The notes: generated by a model from the sequence alone, not told the origin. 64,000 nucleotides of DNA from Methylobacterium oryzihabitans (GCF_004004555.2 NZ_SACP01000005.1:172854-236853), one strand, 5' to 3'. Shown: positions 25,434 through 35,497, counted from the first letter of the stretch. A program made the numbers and translations.

Positions 25434-25565
25434 GGGAACACCCTCCTCTGCGGTGGACGGAAACATAGCTCGGCGCCGGACGCCGGCGAGGCCGGTGCGG
25501 CGGGCAGCCGTCATGCCCGGCCCGAAAGCCCGTCGATCCCGGGTCGACCTCCGGTCGTCCGCGGG

Positions 25566-28500
25566 CTATTGCACGGGGCGCGATTGCGGCGGGCGTCCGT
25601 CCGGCTCACCGGCGCCGAACAGCTTGCGCAGGAAGCCCGGGGCGATGGCCGAGAGCGGGTTGACGCTGATGCTCGGCGCGCTGAGCGCCCCCGCGACCCG
25701 GAAGTTGATCGCGAACAACCCCTCGTTGTGGCCGCCGCCGAGGAGCGGCCCGAACAGCGGCACCTGGGCGACCACGTTGTTGAGCCCGTAGAGCGGCACG
25801 AAGGTGCCGGCGACGTCGGCCCGGTCGCGGCCGGTATCGAGCCAGCCGCCGAGGGTGAAGCCCATCGCCGGGCCGGAGATCGCCGCGTCGGAGAAATCGA
25901 TCCGGGTGCCGGTGCGGGTGAAGTTGGCGAGGAAGCGGTCGAAGCCGACGTCGTTCTCCGGGCCGCCGCGGCTGCCCGAGCCGGTCCGGTCCTCCGGCGC
26001 GTCGCCCTGGGCCATGATCCGGTTGAGGGCCGGCTCGTTGCGCAGGGTGAAGGTGCGGATCTGAACCGCGCCGCTCTGCGGGCCGTCGTTCATCGTCATC
26101 TGCAGTTCGAGCCGGCCGCCCTGCATCCGCTTGTAGATGTCGAGGAAGCGCAATGCTCCGCCGGCGTCGTTGGTGGTCGCGGTCAGCAGCGGCGGGGTGC
26201 TGCGGTCGCCGCGGGCGACGTCGACCGTGACCCCGGCCGAGCGCAGCCGGCCCTGGATCCGCGCCTGCCGCAGGTCGTCGCCGCGCAGCGACAGCTTGAG
26301 GCTCGCATTGGTCAGGGCCTCGTCGTTGAAGCCGGTGAGGATCGCGAAGCTGAGATCGGCCTCGACCTCCTTCGGCGCCGCGTCTTTGCCGCCCTTGCGG
26401 GGCGGGGCGCTCATGGCGCGCAGGAACGGCCGCGCATCGGCGTTGGCGCCCTTCACGCTGACCCGGTAGCCGCCGCCGGCCCGTTCGATCTGCGCCCGCA
26501 TGTCGTCGCCGGCCGAGAGCTTGAGGCTGGAGAACTCGGCCCGCTCCAGGGTGCCCTCCCCCGACAGGCTGGCGCTGCCGCGGGCCTGAACGGTGCCGGC
26601 TTCCAGCGCGATGTCGCGCAGCTCGACCCCGCCGGCGCCGTCCACCAGCCCGAGGCTGAGCCGCCCGGGCCGCCCGGCGGCCTTGGTCCAGCCGGGCACG
26701 AGCCCGTCGACCGCCGCCTTCGACAGGTCGGCCTCGATCCGCACCACCGGCTTGCCGGGGCGGCCGAACGGCACCACGATCCGGGCCGGGATCGGGCCGG
26801 CGAGCGCCGGCGCGGCGGGCAGGCCGCGGCGGGTCCGCGCCGCGTCGTCGAGGGTCGCAGTGACCAGGACCTCGCCGGGGCCGCCGGCCTTGGGCTGGTG
26901 CAGGTCGACGGCGATCGGGGTGCCCGACAGCCGCGCCTCGCCCTTGAGCGAGAACGCGCCGCGGTCGTAGGCGAGCGCGAAGCGCCCGTTCTCGATCCGC
27001 TCCTTGCCGGCGACGCGCTCGACCGCGAGGTCGGTCAGGGTGCCCGACATCACCGCCGGAAGGTCGGCGAGGTCGGGCAGGTGCTTGAGGTCGAGCGGGA
27101 AGTCGATGCGCAGGTCGCTCGCGCCGCGGATCGCCGCCGGGTCGAGGTCGGTCCCGGTCACGCCGCGGAAGAGCTTCGATTGCAGCAGGGCCGCCAGCGC
27201 GTCGGCGCCGCCCGTGAGGCGCAGCCCGATCACCGCGACGGTGCTCTGGGGCGTCGCGTCCTTGATGACGAAGGAGCCGTCCTGGATCGCCAGCACGCGG
27301 TTCTCGGCGGCCTGGATCTCGGCCGCGACGTTGCGGATCGTCGTGTTGCGGCCGGTGACGATCCCCGAGACCCGGCCGCGCGACAGCGGCGGCGCGTCGG
27401 GCGAGACCTGGAGCGCGCCGTCGCTGACCGCGAAGGCGATGCGCACGGAACGGTCCGGCATCGGGTCGCCGCGGGCGGCGGCGGTGAACTCGGCCATCGT
27501 CATGTCGACGAGGATGTCGAGGCTGTCGAGGTGGCCGCCGCGCAGGTTGTCGACGAGGTAGTCGCGGATCGGCGGGGCGATGTTCTCCGGCCACAGCCGC
27601 AGGGCGTCGCGTCCCTCGGCGCCGTCGGCGGTGATCCGCAGGGTCAGCCCGCCCTCGTCCGAGCGGGTGCCGACCGTGCCGGAGATCCGCCCGCTCAGGG
27701 TGTCGCCCTTGAGGGTCAGCTCGTCGATCTGCACGCCGCCGTCGCGGCCGGTCAGGCGCGCGGCGAGCGCCGCGATCCGCACCGGCCGGTCGGCGCTCGT
27801 CGTCCCGCGCAGGGTCGCGTCGCGCCCGCTCAGCGTCGCGGTCCAGGTCGGGTCGCTTCCGGGCGGGCCGGCGACCCACTCGCCCTGGAGCCGGGCGGCA
27901 TTGCCGCCGCCGCGATAGTCGAGGGCGGCGATCTGGAGCGCCCGGCGCGCCTCGTCCCATGTCGCATCGACCGAGACCTGCTCGATCGTGACCGGGTTGA
28001 AGTCCTTCTCCTCGATGAGCGCGGTGCCCTCGCTGGTGCGCAGGGCCAGCGACATCGTGTCGAGGCGGGCGGCGTGCATCGCCACCGTGGCGCGCCCGGA
28101 GACGCGCAGGTCGGTGGCGAGCGGCAGGCGCGACTGGCCCGACAGCAGCAGCAGGTCGGTCACCGGCAGGTCGTCGAGGGTCAGCACGCCGCGCCGGCCG
28201 CCATCGGCCGCCTGCTCGACGTCGCCGCCGAAGCGCCACGGCCCGTGCGGGCCGACGACGCGCATCTCGAACACCCGCGCCGGGCGGGTCGCGTCGCGCA
28301 CGAACAGGCCGTCGACGCGCTGGAACACCGCGCGCTCGGCGCCGTCCTCGTCGGTGAGGGTCAGGCGGGCATTGGTCAGGCGGGCCCGGTCGAGGGCGCC
28401 GGTGACGCCGGACGGATCGAGGACGAGGCCGAGGATCGAGGCCATCGTCGCCGAGACCGGCGAGACGGTGCCGCGGGCGGCATCGACCTCCGGCACGGTG

Positions 28501-28994
28501 CGGGGCGTCGCCTCGGCCGGGTCCGGGCTCGCCGCGAAGGCGATCGAGCCGTCGTGGTGCAGCAGGGCGCGCAACTGGAGGTCGCGGAACTCGACCGAGC
28601 GCGGCTGGACCGACAGGGTGAGCAGCGACCACAGGTCGAGGCTGACCAGGGCGAGCGGCGCGCGCACCACCAGCGCGCCTTCCGGATTGCGGATGTCGAG
28701 GCCGCTCGCGCGCAGGGCCAGCGCCCCGTCCTGGTCGATCTCGATGGCGCTGCCGGTCAGCGAGACCGTCCAGCCCGGGCCGAGCCGCGCCGCGATCGCG
28801 TCGGCGACCATCGGCTCCAGGCGGGCGAAGCTGACCGGGCCGCTGGCGAGGCGCAGATAGGCGAGGCCGCCGGCGGCGCCGAGCAGCAGGGCGACGGCGA
28901 ACTTGAGCACCAGCATGCCGCGCACGCAGCGGCCGACCGCCGAGGGGCGCCTGGCGGAACGGATCCTGCTACGGGGTGGGGTGGCCTGATCCAT
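25566..28994 (-). CDS. AsmA/YhdP-like large membrane-anchored protein (DUF3971)
   Basis: This 1,142-residue protein has an N-terminal transmembrane helix (about residues 28-49, VLKFAVALLLGAAGGLAYL). A long mostly beta-sheet region follows, typical of the YhdP/TamB/AsmA bridge-like lipid-transfer superfamily. DUF3971 is suggested by the region around residues 60-400 (ILGLVLDPSGV, LDDLPVTDLLLLSG). The C-terminal AsmA-like end has GFTLGGWLDTGRDRADVAGT and NFRVAGALSAPSISVNPLSA. Family members span the periplasm and are linked to phospholipid traffic and outer-membrane integrity. It stands alone on the minus strand, divergent from the peroxiredoxin gene. Confidence 0.85.
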   Translation of the reverse strand: MDQATPPRSRIRSARRPSAVGRCVRGMLVLKFAVALLLGAAGGLAYLRLASGPVSFARLEPMVADAIAARLGPGWTVSLTGSAIEIDQDGALALRASGLDIRNPEGALVVRAPLALVSLDLWSLLTLSVQPRSVEFRDLQLRALLHHDGSIAFAASPDPAEATPRTVPEVDAARGTVSPVSATMASILGLVLDPSGVTGALDRARLTNARLTLTDEDGAERAVFQRVDGLFVRDATRPARVFEMRVVGPHGPWRFGGDVEQAADGGRRGVLTLDDLPVTDLLLLSGQSRLPLATDLRVSGRATVAMHAARLDTMSLALRTSEGTALIEEKDFNPVTIEQVSVDATWDEARRALQIAALDYRGGGNAARLQGEWVAGPPGSDPTWTATLSGRDATLRGTTSADRPVRIAALAARLTGRDGGVQIDELTLKGDTLSGRISGTVGTRSDEGGLTLRITADGAEGRDALRLWPENIAPPIRDYLVDNLRGGHLDSLDILVDMTMAEFTAAARGDPMPDRSVRIAFAVSDGALQVSPDAPPLSRGRVSGIVTGRNTTIRNVAAEIQAAENRVLAIQDGSFVIKDATPQSTVAVIGLRLTGGADALAALLQSKLFRGVTGTDLDPAAIRGASDLRIDFPLDLKHLPDLADLPAVMSGTLTDLAVERVAGKERIENGRFALAYDRGAFSLKGEARLSGTPIAVDLHQPKAGGPGEVLVTATLDDAARTRRGLPAAPALAGPIPARIVVPFGRPGKPVVRIEADLSKAAVDGLVPGWTKAAGRPGRLSLGLVDGAGGVELRDIALEAGTVQARGSASLSGEGTLERAEFSSLKLSAGDDMRAQIERAGGGYRVSVKGANADARPFLRAMSAPPRKGGKDAAPKEVEADLSFAILTGFNDEALTNASLKLSLRGDDLRQARIQGRLRSAGVTVDVARGDRSTPPLLTATTNDAGGALRFLDIYKRMQGGRLELQMTMNDGPQSGAVQIRTFTLRNEPALNRIMAQGDAPEDRTGSGSRGGPENDVGFDRFLANFTRTGTRIDFSDAAISGPAMGFTLGGWLDTGRDRADVAGTFVPLYGLNNVVAQVPLFGPLLGGGHNEGLFAINFRVAGALSAPSISVNPLSAIAPGFLRKLFGAGEPDGRPPQSRPVQ

Positions 28995-29193
28995 GCCTCT
29001 CGTCGCCGTCGGCCACCGCCTCTGCGCGGGCGACCGCTACCGCCTCGATCACCCGGTGACCCTTCCTTAAGGGTCGCGGGCCTCTCCCTGTACGGGGCGG
29101 GGCGCGTGGGCGCCCGCCGCCGGCGCGGGACGTTTCCGCCCCGCCGACCGCACGATCCGACGCACACCATCAATCGGCCGAAAGGAAGGCACG

Positions 29194-29658
29194 ATGCCCC
29201 TGAATCCAGGCGATCCGGCTCCGGACTTCGATTTGCCGGTCACCGGCGGCGAGACGATCAGCCTCGCGGGCCTCAACGGCCGCAAGGCGGTGCTGTACTT
29301 CTACCCGAAGGACGACACCAGCGGCTGCACCCTCGAGGCGCAGGCGTTCAACGGCCTGAAGTCCGCCTTCGACGAGGCCGACACGGTGGTGATCGGGATC
29401 TCGCCCGATCCGATCAGGAGCCACGACAAGTTCCGCGCCAAGTACGGACTCGACCTGCCGCTCGCCTCCGACGAGTCGAAGGCGATGCTCGACGCCTACG
29501 GCGTGTGGGCCGAAAAGAGCATGTACGGGCGCAAGTACATGGGGGTCGAGCGCACCACGGTCCTGCTCGACCGCGACGGCCGCGTCGCCCGGGTGTGGGC
29601 GAAGGTCAAGGTCCCGGGCCACGCCGACGAGGTGCTGGCGGCCGCCCGGGCGCTCTGA
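29194..29658 (+). CDS. bcp: Bcp/PrxQ-type peroxiredoxin lacking the usual resolving cysteine
   Basis: This 154-residue thiol peroxidase has the family core YFYPKDDTSGCTLEAQAFNG, with peroxidatic C45. In E. coli Bcp the resolving cysteine is C50; here position 50 is glutamine, so the protein would have to use glutathione, thioredoxin or another thiol as partner. The thioredoxin fold continues with DTVVIGISPDPIRSHDKFRA and GVERTTVLLDRDGRVARVWA. It reduces hydrogen peroxide and organic hydroperoxides in the cytoplasm. The ribosome site GAAAGGAAG lies before ATG 29194. Confidence 0.92.
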   Translation: MPLNPGDPAPDFDLPVTGGETISLAGLNGRKAVLYFYPKDDTSGCTLEAQAFNGLKSAFDEADTVVIGISPDPIRSHDKFRAKYGLDLPLASDESKAMLDAYGVWAEKSMYGRKYMGVERTTVLLDRDGRVARVWAKVKVPGHADEVLAAARAL

Positions 29659-29664
29659 GCGGGC

Positions 29665-29748
29665 CTACGCCGCCGCCCGTTCCCGCTGCGCCGCCTCCAG
29701 CGCCCGCACCCGCGGGATCACCTCGCGGCCGAGATGCGGATCATGAAA
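29665..29748 (-). pseudogene. 3' remnant of a flavin-dependent monooxygenase-like gene
   Basis: On the minus strand a short frame reads FHDPHLGREVIPRVRALEAA and ends RERAAA-stop. This resembles the C-terminus of LLM-class (luciferase-like) flavin monooxygenases. No matching upstream coding sequence exists: the frame stops resembling any protein at about 29748, where G+C content drops. It looks like the tail of a gene otherwise deleted, next to a sulfonate operon that uses the same enzyme class. Identification rests on a short stretch. Confidence 0.45.
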
Positions 29749-30178
29749 GTCCCGAACAGGGTGTTCAAAGGCAGAGAATTTTCTTGTTGTGCCACCATCA
29801 AAAAGGTTTTTCTCCTGCATCCTGTTTCAGAGGAACGTTCATCGATCCCCGCGGCAGGCCTTCGACCTTTGGCCGAACCCGGATGCGGCCGCCGCCGCTG
29901 GTTCGATAAATCGAACGAGCGGCGGCTCAGACCCGTCGATCGCGGGACATTCCCGCCGGGCGCGCTCCGAAACCCGTGTCGTCAGGGGTGTCGGAACGAT
30001 GTTCCCCCGCATGGCGGGACGCCGGAGAAGGATCATCTCGCGCAGTACGTTCTTTAAAAACTCCGTTTCATTGACCGCGGCGTCCGCCGGCGGCACGATG
30101 GCGACATCGATTTCACCGCGGTTTCCACTTGCAGAAACCCGGTGCGACCGCCCGTTCATCTGCCGGATCGGAACCCGC
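29749..30178. promoter_or_regulatory. 430-bp relatively A+T-rich leader upstream of the ssu operon
   Basis: Part of this stretch, especially 29750-29840 and 30040-30075, is much less G+C-rich than its surroundings. No credible gene is present. A possible promoter is TTGACC (30071-30076), a 17-base spacer and CACGAT (30094-30099), about 80 bases before ssuE. The regulator is probably a CysB/Cbl-like activator by analogy with other ssu operons, but I see no defined site. Confidence 0.35.
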
Positions 30179-30763
30179 ATGACACGTCCGCGCCTCGTCG
30201 GCTTCAGCGCCAACCTCCAGCGCCCGTCGAAGACCCGCACCCTGGTCGAGGGGCTCGCCGACGCAGCGGCCGCGCGCTCCGGGCTCGAGGTCCGGCTGTT
30301 CGACGTCGTCGATGCCGGGACCGGCCTCGGGGCGGCACAATCCCGCGCACAGCTCTCGCTGCCGGCCCGGCGCGTGGTCGAGGCGATCGAGGAGGCCGAC
30401 GCCCTCGTGGTCGGCACGCCGGTCTACAAGGGCGCCTATACCGGGTTGTTCAAGCACCTGTTCGACCTGATCGAGCCGGACGCGCTCGCCGGCAAGCCGG
30501 TCGCCCTGGTGGCGACCGGGGGCGGGCCGCGCCACGCCCTCGTGGTCGAGCATTCCCTGCGGCCGCTGTTCGGGTTCTTCAACGCCTTCGCGGTGCCGAC
30601 CGCGGTCTACGCCTCCGACGCCGACTTCCGCGACGGCGTCCTCGTCGAGCCGGGCGTGCGCCGCCGCCTCCAGGACGCCGCCGACCAGCTCGCCGCCCTG
30701 CTCGCCGGGCGCCTCGCGGCCACCGCCGCCGAGGCCCGCGCGGTCGCCGGGGCCGGCCGATGA
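30179..30763 (+). CDS. ssuE: NAD(P)H-dependent FMN reductase of the sulfonate system
   Basis: This 194-residue flavodoxin-fold reductase has VGFSANLQRPSKTRTLVEGL (FMN phosphate loop) and ADALVVGTPVYKGAYTGLFK, then PVALVATGGGPRHALVVEHS. It supplies reduced FMN to the monooxygenase SsuD encoded four genes downstream. The nearest named forms are SsuE and MsuE. The start ATG 30179 is chosen because the fold begins immediately; the upstream frame is non-coding. Its stop overlaps the ssuA start by four bases. Confidence 0.9.
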   Translation: MTRPRLVGFSANLQRPSKTRTLVEGLADAAAARSGLEVRLFDVVDAGTGLGAAQSRAQLSLPARRVVEAIEEADALVVGTPVYKGAYTGLFKHLFDLIEPDALAGKPVALVATGGGPRHALVVEHSLRPLFGFFNAFAVPTAVYASDADFRDGVLVEPGVRRRLQDAADQLAALLAGRLAATAAEARAVAGAGR

Positions 30764-31704
30764 TCTCGCGCCGCGCGCTCCTCGCCGCCGGTGCGGTCCT
30801 CGCCGCCGCCCCGGCCCGCGCCGCCGGGACCGGCCGCCTGCGGATCGGCTACCAGAAGGGCGGCCTCCTCGCGGTCGCCAAGCAGCAGGGTCGGATCGAG
30901 GCCGCCCTCGACCGGCTCGGCTTCGGGGTGTCCTGGGTCGAGTTCTCGTTCGGCCCGCCGCTCCTCGAGGCGCTGAGCCTCGGCAGCATCGATTTCGGCC
31001 AGACCGGCGACGCGCCGCCGATCTTCGCCCAGGCCGCCGGCGGCTCCCTCGTCTACGCGGCGGCGCAGGAGGTGTCCGGCGCCAACTCGGCGATCCTGCT
31101 GCCGAAGGGTTCGGGGATCCGGTCGCTCGCCGACCTGAAGGGCAGGCGCGTCGCCTTCGCCAAGGCGTCGAGCGCGCACAACTTCACCATCGCGGCGCTG
31201 GAGAAGGCCGGGCTGACCTACGCCGACATCGAGCCGGTGACGCTGACGCCCGCCGACGCGGCCGCGGCCTTCGCCCGCGGCAGCATCGACGCCTGGACGA
31301 TCTGGGATCCGTACTTCGCCATCGCCGAGGCCGGCAGCGGCGTGCGCGTGCTCACCACCGCCAGCGACGTGGCGCGGCCGAACAACTTCTTCCTCGCCCA
31401 TCGCGGCTTCGCCGCCGCCCATGCCCCGGTGCTCCAGGCCGCCCTCGACACCCTCGGCGAGGTCGCGCGCTGGTGCGCGGCCAACCGCGGCGAGGTGGCG
31501 GGGCTGGTCGCGACGGCCACCGGCGTGCCGCTCGCCGCCACCGAGCGCGCGGCGGCCCGCACCGACTACCTCATCGGCCCGCTGACGCCCGCGGTCGTCG
31601 CCGAGCAGCAGCGGGTCGCCGACCGCTTCCATGCTCTCGGGCTGATTCCGAAGCCGATCCGCGTCGCCGACGCGATCTGGGCACCGCCGGCCAGGAGCGG
31701 GTGA
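30760..31704 (+). CDS. ssuA: Sulfonate ABC transporter substrate-binding protein
   Basis: A 314-residue periplasmic protein with a twin-arginine-like signal peptide (MISRRALLAAGAVLAAAPAR). It has the SsuA/TauA pattern: LRIGYQKGGLLAVAKQQGRI, LGSIDFGQTGDAPPIFAQAA and SLADLKGRRVAFAKASSAHN. FARGSIDAWTIWDPYFAIAE is also present. It binds alkanesulfonates and delivers them to the SsuC permease. It is coupled to ssuE by an ATGA overlap. Confidence 0.93.
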   Translation: MISRRALLAAGAVLAAAPARAAGTGRLRIGYQKGGLLAVAKQQGRIEAALDRLGFGVSWVEFSFGPPLLEALSLGSIDFGQTGDAPPIFAQAAGGSLVYAAAQEVSGANSAILLPKGSGIRSLADLKGRRVAFAKASSAHNFTIAALEKAGLTYADIEPVTLTPADAAAAFARGSIDAWTIWDPYFAIAEAGSGVRVLTTASDVARPNNFFLAHRGFAAAHAPVLQAALDTLGEVARWCAANRGEVAGLVATATGVPLAATERAAARTDYLIGPLTPAVVAEQQRVADRFHALGLIPKPIRVADAIWAPPARSG

Positions 31705-31711
31705 GGCGCGC

Positions 31712-32485
31712 ATGTCCGAAGCCCGCACCCGCGCGCTCGCGCGCCTCACCCCCTGGCTGCTGCCCCTCGGCGTGGTCGCCGTCTGGCAGGCCGCCGGGGC
31801 CGCCGGCCTGATCCCGGGCCAGATCATGCCGACGCCGGCCGAGGTCGCCGAGGCCGGCTGGCGCCTCGGCCGCACCGGCGAGCTGTGGACCAATCTCGGG
31901 GTCAGCTTCCTGCGCGCGCTGGCCGGGCTCGTCGTCGGCGGCGGCATCGGCTTCGCGCTCGGCCTCGCCAACGGCCTGTCGCGCACCGCCGACCTGGCGA
32001 CCAACACCACGGTGCAGATGATCCGCAACGTCCCGCACCTGTCGCTGATCCCGCTGGTGATCCTGTGGTTCGGCATCGGCGAGGAGGCGAAGCTGTTTCT
32101 CGTCGCGCTGGGAGTGTTCTTCCCGATCTACGCCAACACCCATCACGGCATCCGCTCCGTCGACCCGCAGCTCGTCGAGATGGGCCGGGTCTACGGCATG
32201 TCGCGCTGGACGCTGTTCCACCGGGTCGTGCTGCCCGGCGCCCTGCCGTCGATCTTCGTCGGCCTGCGCTACGCGCTCGGCATCATGTGGCTGACCCTCA
32301 TCGTCGCCGAGACGATCTCGGCCTCGTCCGGGCTCGGCTACATGGCGATGCAGGCGCGCGAGTTCATGCTCGTCGACGTGGTCGTGCTGGCCATCGCGAT
32401 CTACGCCCTGCTCGGCAAGGCCGCCGACGCCCTGACCCGGAGCCTGGAGCGGCGCTGCCTCGCCTGGAACCCGGCCTACGCCTGA
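31712..32485 (+). CDS. ssuC: Sulfonate ABC transporter permease
   Basis: This 257-residue inner-membrane protein has about six helices. The BPD_transp_1 coupling motif is in [20 protein letters not shown] (EAA loop), and other family blocks are [20 protein letters not shown] and [20 protein letters not shown]. It forms the channel for alkanesulfonates with SsuB as motor. Eight bases separate it from ssuA. In E. coli the order is ssuEADCB, whereas here ssuC directly follows ssuA. Confidence 0.93.
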   Translation: MSEARTRALARLTPWLLPLGVVAVWQAAGAAGLIPGQIMPTPAEVAEAGWRLGRTGELWTNLGVSFLRALAGLVVGGGIGFALGLANGLSRTADLATNTTVQMIRNVPHLSLIPLVILWFGIGEEAKLFLVALGVFFPIYANTHHGIRSVDPQLVEMGRVYGMSRWTLFHRVVLPGALPSIFVGLRYALGIMWLTLIVAETISASSGLGYMAMQAREFMLVDVVVLAIAIYALLGKAADALTRSLERRCLAWNPAYA

Positions 32486-32518
32486 CCCGCCCTGCCCGCC
32501 CCCGCGAGACCCCCGCCG

Positions 32519-33355
32519 ATGATCGCCTTCGCCCTGCGCCGCCACGACGCTCCCGCCCCGTCACTGCGGCGCAAGGCGGCCGCGCGCGCCTCGTCCCGCC
32601 CGCTGCGCCCGCCTCCGTCGCCCGGTCGCGCCGGTCTGTCGGTCGCCCTGCGCGGCCTCGGCAAGGCGTTCGGCGGCCGTCCGGTCCTCGACGCGCTCGA
32701 CCTCGACATCCGGGCCGGCGAGTTCGTGGCGGTGGTCGGGCGCTCGGGCTGCGGCAAGAGCACCCTGCTGCGGCTGATCCTCGGGCTCGAGGCGCCGACG
32801 ACCGGGACGGCCGCGGTCGACGGCGCGGGTCCGCGCCGCATCATGTTCCAGGAGCCGCGCCTGCTGCCCTGGGCCAGCGTCGTCGACAACGTCGCGGTCG
32901 GCCTCGGCCCCGACGTGGCGCGGGCGGAGCGTCGTGCGCGCGCCGGGGCGGCGCTGGCGGCGGTCGGCCTCGCCGACAAGGCGGGGGCGTGGCCCGCGAC
33001 CCTGTCGGGCGGCCAGCGCCAGCGGGTCGCCCTCGCCCGCGCCCTGGTCAGCGGCCCGGGGCTGCTCGCCCTCGACGAGCCGCTCGGCGCCCTCGACGCC
33101 CTCACCCGCATCGAGATGCAGGACATGATCGAGGGGCTGTGGCGCGACCAGGGCTTCACCGCCCTCCTCGTCACCCACGACGTCGCCGAGGCGGTGGCGC
33201 TCGCCGACCGGATCCTCGTGGTCGAGGACGGCCGCATCGCGCTCGACCTGCCGGTGCCGGTGGCGCGCCCGCGCCGCCGGGGCGATGCCGCCCTGGCCGC
33301 CCTCGAAGGCCGCATCCTCGACCACCTGCTCGGCCGCGCGCCGCAGGCCGCCTGA
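32519..33355 (+). CDS. ssuB: Sulfonate ABC transporter ATP-binding protein
   Basis: A 278-residue ABC ATPase: Walker [12 protein letters not shown]-loop FQEPRLLPW, signature [15 protein letters not shown], Walker [10 protein letters not shown], and switch histidine VTHDVAEA. An extra basic, proline-rich N-terminal tail of about 38 residues precedes the domain (start ATG 32519). A later start closer to the domain is possible, but no better ribosome site was seen. Confidence 0.93.
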   Translation: MIAFALRRHDAPAPSLRRKAAARASSRPLRPPPSPGRAGLSVALRGLGKAFGGRPVLDALDLDIRAGEFVAVVGRSGCGKSTLLRLILGLEAPTTGTAAVDGAGPRRIMFQEPRLLPWASVVDNVAVGLGPDVARAERRARAGAALAAVGLADKAGAWPATLSGGQRQRVALARALVSGPGLLALDEPLGALDALTRIEMQDMIEGLWRDQGFTALLVTHDVAEAVALADRILVVEDGRIALDLPVPVARPRRRGDAALAALEGRILDHLLGRAPQAA

Positions 33356-33393
33356 ACGCGCCGCCGCGCCCATCCTTCGGGAGACCCCCCTTC

Positions 33394-34557
33394 ATGTCCG
33401 GACAGACCGACGTCCTCTGGTTCCTGCCCACCCACGGCGACGGCCGCTACCTCGGCGCCCAGGAGGGCGCGCGGGCGGTGAGCCTGCCCTACCTGCGCCA
33501 GATCGCCCAGGCCGCCGACGAGCTCGGCTATTTCGGCGTGCTGCTGCCGACCGGGCGCTCGTGCGAGGATTCCTGGGTCGTCGCCTCGGCGCTCGCCCCG
33601 CTGACCCGCCGCCTGCGCTTCCTCGTGGCCGTGCGGCCGGGCCTGCAGGAGCCGGCGGCCGCCGCCCGCATGGCCGCGACCCTCGACCGGATCTCGGACG
33701 GGCGGCTGCTCATCAACGTCGTCACCGGCGGCGACCCGGTGGAGCTGCGCGGCGACGGCGTGTTCCTGTCCCACGACGAGCGCTACGCGGTGACGGACGA
33801 GTTCCTGCACATCTGGCGCAACCTGCTCTCGGGCGAGACCGTGACCTACGAGGGCCGCCACCTGCGGGTCGAGGACGGCCGGGTGATCTTCCCGCCGGTG
33901 CAGCGGCCCTACCCGCCGCTGTATTTCGGCGGCTCGTCGGAGGCGGGCATCGCGGTCGCGGCCGAGCATTGCGACGTCTACCTCACCTGGGGCGAGCCGC
34001 CGGCCCTGGTGGCCGAGAAACTCGCGGCGGCCCGGAACGCCGCCGCGACGAAGGGCAAGACCTTCTCGTTCGGCATCCGCCTGCACGTCATCGTGCGCGA
34101 GACCGAGGCCGCCGCGTGGGACGCCGCCGAGAGCCTAATCTCCCGCCTCGACGACGCGACGATCGCCCGGGCGCAGGCGACCCTGAAGCGCCAGGATTCG
34201 GTGGGCCAGAGCCGGATGATGAGCCTGCACGGCGGCGACCGCAGCCGGCTCGTCGTGTCGCCGAATCTGTGGGCCGGGGTCGGGCTGGTGCGCGGCGGCG
34301 CCGGCACCGCGCTGGTCGGCTCGCCCGATCAGGTCGCCGACCGGATGAAGGAGTACATCGATCTCGGCATCGACCGCTTCATCCTGTCGGGCTATCCGCA
34401 CCTCGAGGAGGCGTACCGCTTCGCCGAACTCGTCTTCCCGAAGCTGCCGCTGCGCGCGTCCACCGGCGTGCCGACGCGCGGCGCCCGCAACGACGGCCCG
34501 TTCGGCGAGGTGATGGCCAACGACATCGTGCCGGCGCGGCGGGTTGCGGCGCATTGA
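33394..34557 (+). CDS. ssuD: FMNH2-dependent alkanesulfonate monooxygenase
   Basis: This 387-residue luciferase-family (TIM-barrel) enzyme uses FMNH2 from SsuE and O2 to cleave the C-S bond of alkanesulfonates into aldehyde and sulfite. SsuD marks are [61 protein letters not shown] and [18 protein letters not shown]. The start has GGGAGA upstream and lies 38 bases after ssuB. It closes a complete sulfonate assimilation operon. Confidence 0.95.
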   Translation: MSGQTDVLWFLPTHGDGRYLGAQEGARAVSLPYLRQIAQAADELGYFGVLLPTGRSCEDSWVVASALAPLTRRLRFLVAVRPGLQEPAAAARMAATLDRISDGRLLINVVTGGDPVELRGDGVFLSHDERYAVTDEFLHIWRNLLSGETVTYEGRHLRVEDGRVIFPPVQRPYPPLYFGGSSEAGIAVAAEHCDVYLTWGEPPALVAEKLAAARNAAATKGKTFSFGIRLHVIVRETEAAAWDAAESLISRLDDATIARAQATLKRQDSVGQSRMMSLHGGDRSRLVVSPNLWAGVGLVRGGAGTALVGSPDQVADRMKEYIDLGIDRFILSGYPHLEEAYRFAELVFPKLPLRASTGVPTRGARNDGPFGEVMANDIVPARRVAAH

Positions 34558-34642
34558 GGGGAGCCCTGCGGCGGGCGAGCTTCACAGGGTTCGGGGACCG
34601 GCGGACACTTCGGCCGGTACCTCCTCCCTCGGGACGCCCGCC

Positions 34643-35497
34643 ATGACGCCGACCATCGCCATCGTCGCCCCCGGAGCCATGGGCAGCGCCCTCGCCCGCC
34701 GCCTGACCGAATCCGGCGCCCGCGTCCTGACCTCGCTGGAGGGGCGCGGGCCCGAGTCGCGCCGGCGGGCCGGGGCCGCCGGCATGGAGGCCGCCGACGA
34801 CGCGACGATCGTCACCGAGGCCGACATCCTGCTGTCGATCGTGCCGCCCTCCGAGGCGCTGGACCTCGCCCGCCGCTTCGCCGGGGCCATCGCCCGGGCC
34901 GGACGCGGCCCGGTCTTCGTCGATGCCAACGCGGTCGGGGTCGACACCGTGACGGCCGCCGACGAACTCGTCTCCACGGCGGGCGGACGCTTCGTCGACG
35001 GCGCGATCATCGGCCTGCCGCCCAGGCCCGGCGAGACCGGGCCGGTCCTCTACCTGTCGGGGCCGCATGCGGGCGCGGTCGCCGCGCTCTCCGGCCTCGG
35101 GCTGCGCCTGCGCACCATCGACGGCCCGGTCGGCGCCGCCTCGGCGCTGAAGCTGTCCTATGCCGGCATCACCAAGGGGCTCACGGCGGTCGCCACCGCG
35201 ATGATCCTCGCCGCCGAGCGCGCCGGGGCCGGCGACGCCCTGCGGGCCGAACTCGCCGCCAGCCAGCCGGCCCTGCTGTCGCGCTTCGCCGCCACCCTGC
35301 CCGACATGGTGCCGAAGGCCTATCGCTGGGTCGCCGAGATGGAGGCGATCCGCGACTTCGTCGGCACCGGCTTCCCGGAATCGGCGATCTACGACGGTGC
35401 CGCCGGGCTCTACCGGCGCATCGCCGCGGACCGGCAGGGGGCCGGCGCCGAGATCGCGGCGCTCGACCGCTTCCTCGCCGGCGGGGGACAGAACTGA
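34643..35497 (+). CDS. NAD(P)-dependent dehydrogenase related to 3-hydroxyisobutyrate/6-phosphogluconate dehydrogenases (DUF1932)
   Basis: This 284-residue protein has an N-terminal Rossmann fold (IAIVAPGAMGSALARRL, a GxxGxxG-like loop) and ADILLSIVPPSEALDLARRF. It also has FVDANAVGVDTV and DGAIIGLPPRPGETGP. The helical C-terminal domain contains LKLSYAGITKGLTAVATAMI, with the catalytic-type lysine, and is of the DUF1932 type. The reaction is oxidation of a beta-hydroxy acid; the substrate is unknown. It follows the ssu operon by 85 bases and may be a separate unit. Confidence 0.82.
   Translation: MTPTIAIVAPGAMGSALARRLTESGARVLTSLEGRGPESRRRAGAAGMEAADDATIVTEADILLSIVPPSEALDLARRFAGAIARAGRGPVFVDANAVGVDTVTAADELVSTAGGRFVDGAIIGLPPRPGETGPVLYLSGPHAGAVAALSGLGLRLRTIDGPVGAASALKLSYAGITKGLTAVATAMILAAERAGAGDALRAELAASQPALLSRFAATLPDMVPKAYRWVAEMEAIRDFVGTGFPESAIYDGAAGLYRRIAADRQGAGAEIAALDRFLAGGGQN

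Noticed and set aside
30179..30763. Calling ssuE an arsenic- or chromate-type NADPH:quinone reductase
   Set aside because: It is coupled by ATGA to ssuA and belongs to the complete ssu set; the FMN loop fits SsuE/MsuE.
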